Under the pieces are notes generated by a model. That model made no database searches and had not been told where the DNA came from. It saw nothing but the letters and a program-made list of their open reading frames with translations. A stretch of 64,000 nt of DNA. Origin: Delftia acidovorans. Its GTDB lineage: Bacteria; Pseudomonadota; Gammaproteobacteria; Burkholderiales; Burkholderiaceae_C. Location: contig JAITUC010000011.1 in the NCBI GenBank assembly GCA_031286585.1, forward strand, positions 62,001-126,000, written 5' to 3'. This document shows positions 1-8,210 of this stretch, piece by piece. Numbering within the stretch: position 1 is the stretch's first letter; the number at the start of each line of letters is the position of its first letter. The position numbers were made by a program, and so were the translations under genes.

Positions 1-63
1 GGCAAGCCCGGTGACACCACGGGCGACGGCGTCATCGGCGCCTGGCACACGGCACGCCCCTGA
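1..63 (+). CDS. 3' end of an unidentified gene
   Basis: Frame 1 is open from the first base and ends with TGA at 61-63, giving 20 C-terminal residues that end in AWHTARP. The ECF sigma gene starts 30 bases downstream on the same strand, so this could be the first gene of the same transcription unit. The fragment is too short to assign a family, and it may not be coding. Confidence 0.3.
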   Translation, partial: GKPGDTTGDGVIGAWHTARP

Positions 64-93
64 TTCCAGGCGCATCCGCGACCGGACCTGCCC

Positions 94-627
94 ATGGACC
101 GCAGCCAGATCCTGGAGCACCTGCCCGGCCTGCGCCGCTATGCGCGGCTGCTGGCGGGCGATGCCTGGGCAGCCGACGACCTGGTGCAGGACACGCTGGA
201 GCGCGCCTGCCGCAAATGGCTGCTGTGGCGCCCCGACGGCGATCTGCGCGCCTGGCTGTTCACGCTGATGCACAACCTCTACCTGAACCAGCGGCGCTCA
301 GCCGCACGCGGGCAGTGGCTGGACATAGACAGCCTGTCCGAGACCCTGGCCGCCCCCGAGGGCAGCAGCGATGCGGCCCTGGACCTGGAGCGCTGCCTGC
401 AGCGCCTGCCCGCCGAGCAGCGGGCCGTGCTGCTGCTGGTCAGCGTGGAGGACATGAGCTACGCCGACACGGCGCGCGTGCTGCAGCTGCCCCTGGGCAC
501 CGTGATGTCGCGCCTGTCGCGTGCACGGTCCCGCCTGCGCGAACTGATGGAAGCACCGCCCGCGCCCTCTTGCGCCCCCGCAGAAGCACCCCAAGCCGCA
601 GCCCCGTCGCTGCGCCGGCTCAAATGA
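94..627 (+). CDS. ECF-type RNA polymerase sigma factor
   Basis: Sigma-70 family protein of 177 residues, the usual size for the extracytoplasmic-function group. Region 2 spans about residues 8-75 and includes the DDLVQDTLERA helix and the core-binding stretch that follows. Region 4 spans about 105-155, with the helix-turn-helix segment YADTARVLQLPLGTVMSRLS. The last 25 residues are Ala/Pro-rich and look disordered. The start at 94 gives the intact region 2. The next gene begins 10 bases after the stop and encodes a membrane-anchored protein typical of an anti-sigma factor, so the pair is probably co-transcribed and stress-responsive. The regulon cannot be told from the sequence. Confidence 0.9.
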   Translation: MDRSQILEHLPGLRRYARLLAGDAWAADDLVQDTLERACRKWLLWRPDGDLRAWLFTLMHNLYLNQRRSAARGQWLDIDSLSETLAAPEGSSDAALDLERCLQRLPAEQRAVLLLVSVEDMSYADTARVLQLPLGTVMSRLSRARSRLRELMEAPPAPSCAPAEAPQAAAPSLRRLK

Positions 628-637
628 CGAGGCCGCC

Positions 638-1477
638 ATGACTGCACCCGCCCCCACCCCTCTTTCATCTTCCTCGCCCTTGCTCCCGCCCATTTCCGAC
701 GAGCAACTCCATGCCCTGGTCGATGGCCGCCTGCCTGCTCCACAGGCACAGGCGTTGCGCGACCGGCTCGATGAAGACAGCGCTGCGCGCGTGGAGCAAT
801 GGCAGCGCCAGCGACAGTTGCTGCGCGCTCTGCATGGCGCGCGCAGCGAGCCGCCCATGCCTGACGAAATGCGCGCCGCCGCCGAACAGTTGCAGGGCCT
901 GCACCAGCGCCAGCAGCAATGGTGGCGCTGGGGCGGCATGGCCGCAGGCTGGATGCTGGCCTTCGGCCTGGGATGGCTGGTGCATGGGCAGCAGGCGGTG
1001 CCCGCCGCCGCGCCATCAACGGCGGCCACACTGGCTGCCGTCACCCCGGCCCGCTTCGCCCACCAGGCGGCCGTCGCCCACGCGGTCTACCAGCCCGAGC
1101 AACGCCACCCGGTCGAGGTGGAGGCCGCGCAGCAGGCCCATCTGCTGCAGTGGCTGTCCAAGCGCCTGGGCCGGCCGCTGAAGCTGCCAGCCCTCACCGA
1201 CCTGGGCTATGAGCTGGTGGGTGGCCGATTGCTGCCCGGCGACAGCGGCGCACGCGCCCAGTTCATGTACCAGGACGCGGCGGGCGAGCGCATCACCCTC
1301 TACCTGGGCGCGCTGGACGATGCGGCCACGCGCGGCGAGACCGCCTTTCACTTCAGCAGCGATGGCCCCGTGCCCAGCTTCTACTGGGTGGACCAGGGCT
1401 TTGGCTATGCGCTCAGCGGCGCCCTGCCGCGCAGCCGGCTGCTGCAGCTGGCCACGGCCGTGCACCAGCAGCTTTGA
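638..1477 (+). CDS. Membrane-anchored anti-sigma factor
   Basis: Protein of 279 residues. About residues 13-60 form a cytoplasmic helical segment (DEQLHALVDGRL), which resembles the N-terminal sigma-binding domain of zinc-less anti-sigma proteins. One membrane segment lies near residues 98-116 (WGGMAAGWMLAFGLGWLVHG). The rest, about 160 residues, is a predicted periplasmic domain. I infer that it holds the upstream ECF sigma factor at the membrane. The 10-base spacing and GAGG ribosome site support co-expression. The His/Cys zinc motif of the ZAS family is not seen. The periplasmic domain is of unknown function and presumably senses the signal. Confidence 0.8.
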   Translation: MTAPAPTPLSSSSPLLPPISDEQLHALVDGRLPAPQAQALRDRLDEDSAARVEQWQRQRQLLRALHGARSEPPMPDEMRAAAEQLQGLHQRQQQWWRWGGMAAGWMLAFGLGWLVHGQQAVPAAAPSTAATLAAVTPARFAHQAAVAHAVYQPEQRHPVEVEAAQQAHLLQWLSKRLGRPLKLPALTDLGYELVGGRLLPGDSGARAQFMYQDAAGERITLYLGALDDAATRGETAFHFSSDGPVPSFYWVDQGFGYALSGALPRSRLLQLATAVHQQL

Positions 1478-1501
1478 CCGGCGAAGGCCCGGACACAGCC
1501 G

Positions 1502-2197
1502 TTACCAGGGCAGCGGCGCCGCCTCGCCATTGCCGTGTTCGCCGTAGTACAGCGAGGGCAGAAAGCGCGACAGATAGGTGAACTCCGTGTAGCAATGGCG
1601 CAGCAGGCCCAGGCCCAGCGCGTCAGGCAGCTCGGTCACCGGGTCGGCGCAGGACTGGCCCAGCAGAAAGCGGCTGCGCAGCACGCAGCCAAAAGGCGTG
1701 TCACGCGCCAAGTGCACCATCTGCCCGTCCATGGGGTCCCCGCTGGCATCCAGCTGCACATGCTCGCCAAACCCGATGCGCGCATACACGGCGGCCGAGG
1801 CGCGTTTTTCGGCAAAGGCCAACTCCAGCTGCGCAGGGTCGAAGAGCTCGCGCGGGTCGTGGAACTTGAGCCTGGCCGCCACGGGCGGAATGTCGGCCAG
1901 GGACTCCACGGCTTCGATGGACGCGCCTATGTAGCTCTCGCCCTTCTTCCATTGCGCATCCCAGCCGCGGTGCGCGATGTGGTCGTGCGGATGCCACCAC
2001 TTGATGTGCTGCGTGGTCTCGAAGAACTTGAACCACCAGTCCAGCATGCGGCCGCTGCAGCCATGCAGGTCGGTGCGGCAGGCCACCACCAGGCAGCCGC
2101 TGGGCAGGCGGGAGATGCCGGTCTCCAGCCGCAGTGGCGTGATGTGCAGCAACTCGTCGATGCGGGAAATGTCGGGCTCGAAGGCATGGTCATTCAT
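1502..2197 (-). CDS. PhlG-like (DAPG hydrolase family) protein
   Basis: Protein of 231 residues resembling the zinc-dependent 2,4-diacetylphloroglucinol hydrolase family, which cleaves a carbon-carbon bond in acylated phenols. Seen in the sequence: the WWHPHDHIAHRGWD block near residues 68-81 and the C-terminal HCYTEFTYLSRFLPSLYY block. Both are rich in the His and Glu residues that serve as metal ligands in this family. There is no signal peptide, so it is cytosolic. It is divergent from a TetR regulator, and a palindrome lies in its promoter, so it is likely an inducible detoxification or catabolic enzyme. The true substrate is unknown; few family members act on DAPG itself. Confidence 0.75.
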   Translation of the reverse strand: MNDHAFEPDISRIDELLHITPLRLETGISRLPSGCLVVACRTDLHGCSGRMLDWWFKFFETTQHIKWWHPHDHIAHRGWDAQWKKGESYIGASIEAVESLADIPPVAARLKFHDPRELFDPAQLELAFAEKRASAAVYARIGFGEHVQLDASGDPMDGQMVHLARDTPFGCVLRSRFLLGQSCADPVTELPDALGLGLLRHCYTEFTYLSRFLPSLYYGEHGNGEAAPLPW

Positions 2198-2238
2198 GGA
2201 CTTTTTCCGTGATGGGGTTGAGGAGGAGAGGTCATCTT

Positions 2239-2266
2239 ATATTAAAGAAACGTAAAACGTTTCCAA
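2239..2266 (-). promoter_or_regulatory. Promoter of the PhlG-like gene with TetR-type operator
   Basis: On the minus strand a -35 TTGGAA (2266-2261) and a -10 TAATAT (2244-2239) are separated by 16 bases. Almost the whole spacer is a perfect 7-bp inverted repeat, GAAACGT-AAA-ACGTTTC (2247-2263), which is the size and placement expected for a TetR-family operator. A repressor bound there would block this promoter and probably the divergent tetR gene too. Confidence 0.7.
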
Positions 2267-2353
2267 AAAATTGGATAATCTCGCCGGGGCAACAAAATGC
2301 AGCACCACAACGCCCCGCCTTGCACAACACACAACACAACGACAAGCAATCCA

Positions 2354-3031
2354 ATGGAACCTGCCATCACGCCTGCAACCACGCCTGCCGCCCCCCGGCC
2401 GCGCGGCCGCCCGGCCCGGCCCGAGAACGAGGCCAGCGAGGCCGCCGTGGCCGCTGCCACCTGGCTTTTGCTCAATGAAGGCTATGCCGCCACCACCATG
2501 GAGGCCGTGGCCCGGCGCGCAGGGCTGGCCAAGAAGACGCTCTACCGCTTTGCGGCCAACCGAGAGGATCTGGTGGCCCTGGTGGTGCGTGGCTGGACCG
2601 ACGGTTTCCGCCCCGCCCTGTCGGCCGATGCGCAATCGGCCGCAGAGGTGGCGCCAGCGCTGGCCGAGATCCTGCGCGTGATTGCGGCGCGCGTGCTGTC
2701 GGCCGAGGCGGTGGGAATGTTCCGCCTGCTCACCACCGAATTTCCCGCCAAGCCCGAGTTGCTGGAGGTCTACCAGCGCAACGGCATCGAGCGCGGCCGC
2801 GGCATGCTGGTGGACTGGCTGCAGCGCCAGTGCAGCAAGGGGCTGCTGCGTGCCGAGCAGCCCGAAGTCGTCTGCGACCTGCTGCTGTCCATGGTGATTG
2901 CCGAGCCCCTGCGGCAAATGGCCCTGGGCCTGACGCCGCCCGTGCCCGAATGGGACCCGTGGCCGCGCATAGAGCATGCGGTCCGGCTGCTGGCCGGCCA
3001 GGCTTGCCGCATGGAGCCTGCGGATCGTTGA
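2354..3031 (+). CDS. TetR/AcrR family transcriptional regulator
   Basis: Repressor-type protein of 225 residues from the ATG at 2354; an in-frame ATG at 2297 would add 19 unconserved residues. The N-terminal helix-turn-helix domain covers about residues 28-75 and contains TTMEAVARRAGLAKKTLYRF, the recognition-helix region of the family. The C-terminal ligand-binding domain is variable, as usual. It is divergent from the PhlG-like hydrolase with a 17-bp palindrome between them, so it most likely represses that gene and itself and responds to a phenolic substrate. A strong bidirectional terminator follows the stop. Confidence 0.9.
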   Translation: MEPAITPATTPAAPRPRGRPARPENEASEAAVAAATWLLLNEGYAATTMEAVARRAGLAKKTLYRFAANREDLVALVVRGWTDGFRPALSADAQSAAEVAPALAEILRVIAARVLSAEAVGMFRLLTTEFPAKPELLEVYQRNGIERGRGMLVDWLQRQCSKGLLRAEQPEVVCDLLLSMVIAEPLRQMALGLTPPVPEWDPWPRIEHAVRLLAGQACRMEPADR

Positions 3032-3033
3032 AT

Positions 3034-3071
3034 GAAAAAGGCCACCCGGCACGGCGCCGGATGGCCTTTTT
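3034..3071. terminator. Bidirectional intrinsic terminator
   Basis: An A-run, GGCCA, a GC-rich loop, TGGCC and a T-run form a stem flanked by A/T tracts on both sides. It sits between the convergent tetR and HIBCH-like genes and can serve both. Confidence 0.85.
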
Positions 3072-3104
3072 GGAAGCTTGAACGCTGAACGCTCTGCGCC
3101 GCGA

Positions 3105-4196
3105 TCAGTCCAGCGCTGCCAGCGGATGCGAATGCGCAGGCCAGGGGCTGTCGAAGAAGGCGCGCCACTGCGCTTCCTGCACGTCCTCGATGCGCGCAGG
3201 GTTCCAGCGCGGGTGGTGGTCCTTGTCCACGGCCAGTGCGCGTATGCCTTCGATGGTCTCGCTCTGGCCCGGGCGCAGGTAGAAGCAGTGGCGCACCATG
3301 TCGCGCTCCATGCGCAGGTCCTGGGCCAGCGTCATGCCGCGCGCGCGGCGAATCTGTTCCAGCACCACGTGCAGCATCAGCGGCGAGCGCTTGCGCAGCG
3401 TGGCTGCCGTGTGCCGGGCCCACTCGCCATCTGCCGCTTCCAGCGCCTGGATGATGGCAGCCACCGTGGGCAGGGCAAACACGCGGTCGATCTCGGCGCG
3501 GGGCTGGGCCGCTGGCTTGGCAGGGGCCGTGAACTTCGACTTCACCAGGGCCTCGACGGCCGCTGCATCGGCAAAGCTGCCGTCGGCCAGCGCGTCCCAC
3601 AGCGCAGGCTGCTGGTCCGAGGGCAGGTAGCCATCGGCCAGGCCGAAGTCCAGCGCGTCGGCAGCGCCGATCACGTCGCCCGTCAGCGCCAGCCACTCAC
3701 CCGTGTGACCCGGGCAGCGCGAGAGGAAGTAGCCGCCACCCACATCGGGGAACAGGCCGATGGCCGTCTCGGGCATGGCCATCTTGGTGCGTTCGGTGAC
3801 GATGCGCAGCGTGCCGCCCTGGCTGATGCCCATGCCGCCGCCCATGACGATGCCGTCCATGAAGGCGATGTAGGGCTTGCCAAAGGTGTGGATCAGGTGG
3901 TTGAGCGCGTACTCCTCGGTGAAGAAGTCCTCCAGCTGCGGATTGCCCGTGCTGCCCGCGCCATGCAGGAAGCGGATGTCCCCGCCCGCGCAGAAGGCGC
4001 CGAAGGCAGCTTCCTTGCCCATGCCGCGTATGGCCACGGCCAGCACCTGCTCATCCTTTTGCCAGGCCAGCAGGGTGGCCAGCAGATCACGCACCATGTC
4101 CAGCGACAGCGCGTTCAGCGCCTTGGCCCGGTTCAAGGTGATCATGCCCATGCGGCCCCGCACTTCGCTGAGGACTTCGCCGGCAGCTCCCGTCAT
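3105..4196 (-). CDS. 3-hydroxyisobutyryl-CoA hydrolase-like enoyl-CoA hydratase family protein
   Basis: Crotonase-fold protein of 363 residues. The oxyanion-hole segment FCAGGDIRFLH, the DGIVMGGGMGIS block and MPETAIGLFPDVGGGYFLSR match 3-hydroxyisobutyryl-CoA hydrolases of valine breakdown rather than simple enoyl-CoA hydratases (about 260 residues). The start at 4196 is chosen because AAGGAG lies just upstream; the frame stays open further 5' to 4355 but without a ribosome site. It follows the CaiB-MaoC-Bug genes on the same strand after a 142-base gap, so it may be the last gene of that cassette or have its own promoter. The exact acyl-CoA substrate is uncertain. Confidence 0.85.
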   Translation of the reverse strand: MTGAAGEVLSEVRGRMGMITLNRAKALNALSLDMVRDLLATLLAWQKDEQVLAVAIRGMGKEAAFGAFCAGGDIRFLHGAGSTGNPQLEDFFTEEYALNHLIHTFGKPYIAFMDGIVMGGGMGISQGGTLRIVTERTKMAMPETAIGLFPDVGGGYFLSRCPGHTGEWLALTGDVIGAADALDFGLADGYLPSDQQPALWDALADGSFADAAAVEALVKSKFTAPAKPAAQPRAEIDRVFALPTVAAIIQALEAADGEWARHTAATLRKRSPLMLHVVLEQIRRARGMTLAQDLRMERDMVRHCFYLRPGQSETIEGIRALAVDKDHHPRWNPARIEDVQEAQWRAFFDSPWPAHSHPLAALD

Positions 4197-4338
4197 ATCT
4201 TGCTCCTTGTTGCTATGCATGCCCTGCCCCGGCAGCCCGGGGCGATGAGCCGCAACCATAGCTGAAAATCCGCGCCCGCCCCTGACAAACAGGTGCCAAT
4301 ATGCGCAACTGCGCGACAGGTGCCGCAGCGGCCCGCAC

Positions 4339-5364
4339 TCAGTCCAGAGAGACACCCGTGCTCTTGACCACGCCGGCCCAGCGCTTGATCTCGCTGCGGA
4401 TGTAGGCGCCGTATTCCTCGGGCGTGGAGCCCAGGCCTTCGGCGCCTTGCAGCTGCAGCTTCTCGACCACGCCCGGGTCCTTGAGCGCGCGCATCAGTTC
4501 CTGGTTGAGCCGCTGGACGATGGCGGCCGGTGTTCTGGCCGGCACCATCACGCCCTGCCAGGCACCGGCCTCGAAGCCGGACATGCCGCTTTCGGCCAGC
4601 GTGGGGGCATCGGGGAAGTTGGGCAGGCGTTTGGAGGAACTCACGGCCAGCAGCTTGAGCCGCCCCTCCTTGATGAAGGGCGCGACGGAATTGATGGTGT
4701 CGGTCATGAAGTCGATCTGCCCGGCCACCAGATCCACGTCGGCCGGCGCGCTGCCCTTGTAGGGCACGTGGCTGGCCTCGATCTGGTAGTGCTGCACGAC
4801 CTGGAAGGCCGCCAAGTGGGTGACATTGCCGTTGCCGGCCGAGCCATAGGACAGCTGGCCGGCCCTGTCCTTGGCATGGCGCACGAACTCCTGCACGTTC
4901 TTCACCGGCAGCTTGGGGTTGACCACCAGGCCCAGCGGCACCACGGCCGTCAGCGCCACGGGCATCAGGTCCTTGTTCACGTCGTAGCTCATCTTCTTGT
5001 ACAGCGACGGGCTCAGCGCAATGGACGAGGTGTTGTAGAGCACGGTATAGCCATCGGGCGCCGCCTTGGCCACCAGGGCATTGCCGATGTTGCCATTGGC
5101 TCCGGGCCGGTTGTCCACGATCACGGTCTGGCCCAGTTGCTGGCCGACCTGCTGGGCCAGCACGCGTGCTACCAGGTCGGTAGGCCCGCCCGGCGGGAAG
5201 GGCACGATCATCGTGATGGGCTTGCCGGGCCAGGGCTGCTGCGCCAGCGCGGCACCGGGCAGTGCCGCCCCGACCGCCACCGCAGCCGCAATAGGGGCCG
5301 CCAGGGTAGCCAGCGCCATGCGGCTCCCTCGTTTGTGGGCCGCCTTGTCGATCTGCTTGTCCAT
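4339..5364 (-). CDS. Bug/TctC-family periplasmic substrate-binding protein
   Basis: Protein of 341 residues with a signal peptide ending near GAALAQQPWPGKP. The mature part has the family hallmarks IVPFPPGGPTDLVAR, the VDNRPGANGNIG loop and the SHVPYKGSAPADVDLVAGQID segment. Bug proteins bind carboxylates or related small ligands and usually feed tripartite tricarboxylate transporters, but no TctA or TctB membrane gene is near. It lies 42 bases downstream of the MaoC gene in a CaiB-MaoC-Bug run, so its ligand is probably the acid that the CoA-transferase activates. Burkholderiales genomes often encode many such orphan receptors. Confidence 0.92.
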   Translation of the reverse strand: MDKQIDKAAHKRGSRMALATLAAPIAAAVAVGAALPGAALAQQPWPGKPITMIVPFPPGGPTDLVARVLAQQVGQQLGQTVIVDNRPGANGNIGNALVAKAAPDGYTVLYNTSSIALSPSLYKKMSYDVNKDLMPVALTAVVPLGLVVNPKLPVKNVQEFVRHAKDRAGQLSYGSAGNGNVTHLAAFQVVQHYQIEASHVPYKGSAPADVDLVAGQIDFMTDTINSVAPFIKEGRLKLLAVSSSKRLPNFPDAPTLAESGMSGFEAGAWQGVMVPARTPAAIVQRLNQELMRALKDPGVVEKLQLQGAEGLGSTPEEYGAYIRSEIKRWAGVVKSTGVSLD

Positions 5365-5406
5365 GCTTTTGTCTCCTGATGTCGTTATGGGAATGCTTGT
5401 GGCCGC

Positions 5407-5904
5407 CTAGCTGCGCCCGGCCAGCAGGCGCACGGCCGTGTATTCCATGACCTTCTGGTGGCCCTGGTTGAAGACCTCGATGCGCGAGGTGACGACGGCG
5501 CGGTTGCCCTTGGAGGCGGGCTTGATGGCGGTGACTTCGACCAGGGCCTCGATGGTGTCGCCCACCAGCACGGGCCCGAGGATCTTCTGGTGCAGCTCCA
5601 GCATGGCCAGCCCCGTGCCCTGGATCATGCTTTGCAGGATGAAGCCTTCGATCAGCGCATAGGTCATGGCGCCCGGCACGGGCCGGCCGGCAATGGCGCC
5701 GCCGTCGTAGCCCTCTTCGATGAAGATGGCCTCCAGCATGCCCGTGGCGTTGATGAAGGCGACCAGGTCGGACTCGGTCACGGTGCGGCGGAAGGTGCGC
5801 AGCTGCTGGCCGATCTGCAGGTCCTGCCAGAAAAAGCCCTGGCCCATGCGGGGCACGGCGTTCCAGGCGGCGCCAGGGTGGGGTTGCGGGGTGTTCACTG
5901 CCAT
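5407..5904 (-). CDS. MaoC-like (R)-hydratase domain protein
   Basis: Single hot-dog-fold protein of 165 residues. The TVTESDLVAFINATGM helix region, the RPVPGAMTYALIEGF segment and GDTIEALVEVTAIKPASKGNRAVV match MaoC-type dehydratases, which hydrate 2-enoyl-CoA thioesters. The start at 5904 has AAGGAG about 7 bases upstream and falls just after the stop of the CaiB gene, so the two are translationally coupled. It probably acts on the CoA ester made by the transferase. Confidence 0.87.
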   Translation of the reverse strand: MAVNTPQPHPGAAWNAVPRMGQGFFWQDLQIGQQLRTFRRTVTESDLVAFINATGMLEAIFIEEGYDGGAIAGRPVPGAMTYALIEGFILQSMIQGTGLAMLELHQKILGPVLVGDTIEALVEVTAIKPASKGNRAVVTSRIEVFNQGHQKVMEYTAVRLLAGRS

Positions 5905-5905
5905 C

Positions 5906-7102
5906 TCATGTCTCCTTTTGCGTGATCTGCAGGCCGGCGATGCGCTCGGCGCTCCAGCCCGCCTGGGCCAGCAGCGCCGCCGTGTGCTCGCCCAGGCGCG
6001 GCGGCATGCCCATGGGGGCCTGCCGGCCGTCCATGCGCACGGAAGAGCGAGGCAGGTGCACGGTGCCCATGGCAGGGTCCTGCAGCGGCACGAAGAACTC
6101 CGTGGCCTGCAGGTGCGGATCGGCGGGCAGCTCGTCCATGCGCGCCACGGGGGCCGCGGGAATCTCCAGGCGCTGGCAGGTATCGAGCCAGTACCGGGTG
6201 CCGTGCAGCGCCACATGCTCGCCCGCGGTCTCCAGCAGCTCGGCAATGTGCGCCGTGCGGCTGGCCTGGCTGGCAAAGCGCGCGTCCCGGGCCAGCTGCG
6301 GCTGGCCCACGGCGGCGAAGAAGCGCTGCCAGTGCGCATCGGTGTACGGCATCATGCAGACGTGGCCGTCCAGCGTTCTGTAGGGCTTGCGCCAGGGCGC
6401 CATCACGCGCGGGTAGCCTGCGCCGCTGAGCGCCGGGCTGAAGTGCATGCCGTAGAAATGCTCGATCAGGTTGAAGCCCACCATGGTCTCGTACATGGGC
6501 ACTTCCACAAAGCAGCCCTGGCCGCTGCGCTCGCGCTGGAGCAATGCCGCCAGCACGGCATGCGCTGCCACCAGGCCGCAGGTCTTGTCGGCCGCAATGG
6601 TGGGCAGGTAGCGGGCCTCGCCCGTCTGGCGTTCCATCAGGTCGGCCAGGCCGCTCATGCCCTGGATGACGTCGTCATAGGCGGGCATGCCTGCATAGGG
6701 GCCGTCTTCGCCAAAGCCATGCAGGCCTGCATAGACGAGGCGCGGATAGCGGGCGCGCAGCGTTTCGGGGTCCAGGCCCAGCGGGGCCAGCTTTTGCGGC
6801 CGCATGCTGTGCATGAACACATCGGCCGTGGCCAGTAGCGCATGCAGCGCCTGGCGCGACTCTTCCTGTTTGAGGTCCAGCACCACGCTCTTCTTGCTGC
6901 GGTTGGTGCCCATGAACATGGCGGCCATGCCGGGCTCCACGGCCGGGCCGGTATGGCGCGTGGAGTCGCCAGCAGGCGGCTCGATCTTGATGACTTCGGC
7001 ACCGTAGTCGGCCAGCACCTGGCTGGCCAGCGGCCCGAACACCACGCTGGACAGATCCAGCACCCGAATCCCTGTCAACGCAGCCTGCACCGTGTTCTCC
7101 AT
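5906..7102 (-). CDS. CaiB/BaiF family CoA-transferase
   Basis: Class III CoA-transferase of 398 residues, normal for the family. N-terminal LTGIRVLDLSSVVFGPLASQ, the GAEVIKIEPPAGDSTR block and VLDLKQEESRQAL are typical, and the central GFGEDGPYAGMPAYDDVIQGMSG region carries the catalytic-aspartate neighbourhood. It moves CoA between an acyl-CoA donor and a carboxylic acid. It is the first gene of the minus-strand cassette with MaoC and Bug genes and is divergent from a LysR gene across an 83-base gap. The substrate cannot be named from sequence. Confidence 0.92.
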   Translation of the reverse strand: MENTVQAALTGIRVLDLSSVVFGPLASQVLADYGAEVIKIEPPAGDSTRHTGPAVEPGMAAMFMGTNRSKKSVVLDLKQEESRQALHALLATADVFMHSMRPQKLAPLGLDPETLRARYPRLVYAGLHGFGEDGPYAGMPAYDDVIQGMSGLADLMERQTGEARYLPTIAADKTCGLVAAHAVLAALLQRERSGQGCFVEVPMYETMVGFNLIEHFYGMHFSPALSGAGYPRVMAPWRKPYRTLDGHVCMMPYTDAHWQRFFAAVGQPQLARDARFASQASRTAHIAELLETAGEHVALHGTRYWLDTCQRLEIPAAPVARMDELPADPHLQATEFFVPLQDPAMGTVHLPRSSVRMDGRQAPMGMPPRLGEHTAALLAQAGWSAERIAGLQITQKET

Positions 7103-7124
7103 GTTGCTTCAGGGAGCCAGTATT

Positions 7125-7185
7125 TGATATCTTCAAAGCTGCGTCTAAGACTTAATTCAGCACCTCTGATACACGGCAGATATCA
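7125..7185. promoter_or_regulatory. Inverted repeat in the divergent LysR/CaiB control region
   Basis: TGATATCT at 7125-7132 and AGATATCA at 7178-7185 are exact reverse complements, 45 bases apart; the second abuts the LysR start codon. Near the first is TTGA-N5-TCAA. Such spaced dyads are common LysR binding and autoregulation sites. The assignment is inferred from position and symmetry only. Confidence 0.45.
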
Positions 7186-8073
7186 ATGGACCTGCGCCAA
7201 CTGCGTCACTTCGTCACCCTGGCCCGCACGCTCAACTACCGGCAGGCGGCCGAGCAGCTGCACATGTCGCAGCCGCCGCTGTCCCAATCCATACGCCGGC
7301 TGGAAGACAGCCTGGGCGTGCAGCTCTTCCAGCGCGACCGCCGGGGTACGGCGCTGACCGAGGCGGGCCTGGCGGCCCTGGAAAGTGCCGAGCTGGCTCT
7401 GCACCATGCGCGCCAGATGCAGGAGGTCTCGCGCGCCACGGCCGGCGGAGAGCGCGGGCGCCTGCACATAGGCTTCATAGGCTCGGCCACGTTCTCGCTG
7501 ATACCGCGGCTGGTACAGGCCTTTCGCAGCGAATATCCGCTGATCGACCTGGTGCTGACCGAATCGACCACGCGCGAGATCTGCGCGCAGGTGGCCAGCG
7601 GGGATTTCGATGCCGGCCTGCTGCGCTACCCGGTGACGCAGGCCACCGACCTGTCCATCACACCCGTGGAAAAGGACGAGCTGGTGGCCGTGCTGCCCGA
7701 AGGCAATCCGCTGCTGCAGCGGCCCGCCTTGCGGCTGCGGGACCTGGCGGACCAGCCCTTCATCAACTACCGCCCCAGCGAGGTGCCCGGCCTGCACGCG
7801 CTGGTGGTGCTGGCCTGCCAGAACGCGGGCTTCATGCCCCAGGTCAAGCAGCATGCCGTGCAGGCGCAGACCCTGGTCAGCCTGGTGGGCGCGGGCCTGG
7901 GCGTGGCGCTGGTGCCAGCCGTGGTGGCCAAGGGCAGCACGCCGGGGGTGGTGTTTCGCGCGCTGGCAGATACAGAGAACCTGCCCTCCATCGGCCTGGC
8001 CCTGGCGCTCAATCCGCAGCAAAGCGCAGCGGCCGGCCAGCGCCTGCGCGAGTTGCTGCTGCAGCTGCAGTAG
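7186..8073 (+). CDS. LysR family transcriptional regulator
   Basis: Protein of 295 residues. The winged helix at residues 1-60 starts MDLRQLRHFVTLARTLNYRQ and has the recognition region QPPLSQSIRRLEDSLGVQLF. The effector-binding domain runs from about residue 90 to 290 and resembles regulators of aromatic or carboxylate catabolism. It is divergent from the CaiB-MaoC-Bug genes, so it is the likely activator of that cassette. No clear ribosome site precedes the start; instead an operator-like half site touches the ATG. Confidence 0.92.
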   Translation: MDLRQLRHFVTLARTLNYRQAAEQLHMSQPPLSQSIRRLEDSLGVQLFQRDRRGTALTEAGLAALESAELALHHARQMQEVSRATAGGERGRLHIGFIGSATFSLIPRLVQAFRSEYPLIDLVLTESTTREICAQVASGDFDAGLLRYPVTQATDLSITPVEKDELVAVLPEGNPLLQRPALRLRDLADQPFINYRPSEVPGLHALVVLACQNAGFMPQVKQHAVQAQTLVSLVGAGLGVALVPAVVAKGSTPGVVFRALADTENLPSIGLALALNPQQSAAAGQRLRELLLQLQ

Positions 8074-8133
8074 TCGCAGCAGCAGATCCATCGCCGCTGC
8101 GCCCGCACGCCTGAACGGCGCGCCACAAAAGAC

Positions 8134-8155
8134 AAAGGCCGCAGATGCGGCCTTT
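8134..8155. terminator. Hairpin between LysR and typA
   Basis: AAAGGCCGC-AGAT-GCGGCCTTT is a perfect 9-bp stem with a 4-base loop, placed between convergent genes. The T-tract is short, so termination may be partial. Confidence 0.65.
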
Positions 8156-8210
8156 GGCAGTCAGGGCGGTGAAGCCATGTGGCTTGCGTGCGCCCCGGGC
8201 GCAACAGCGC

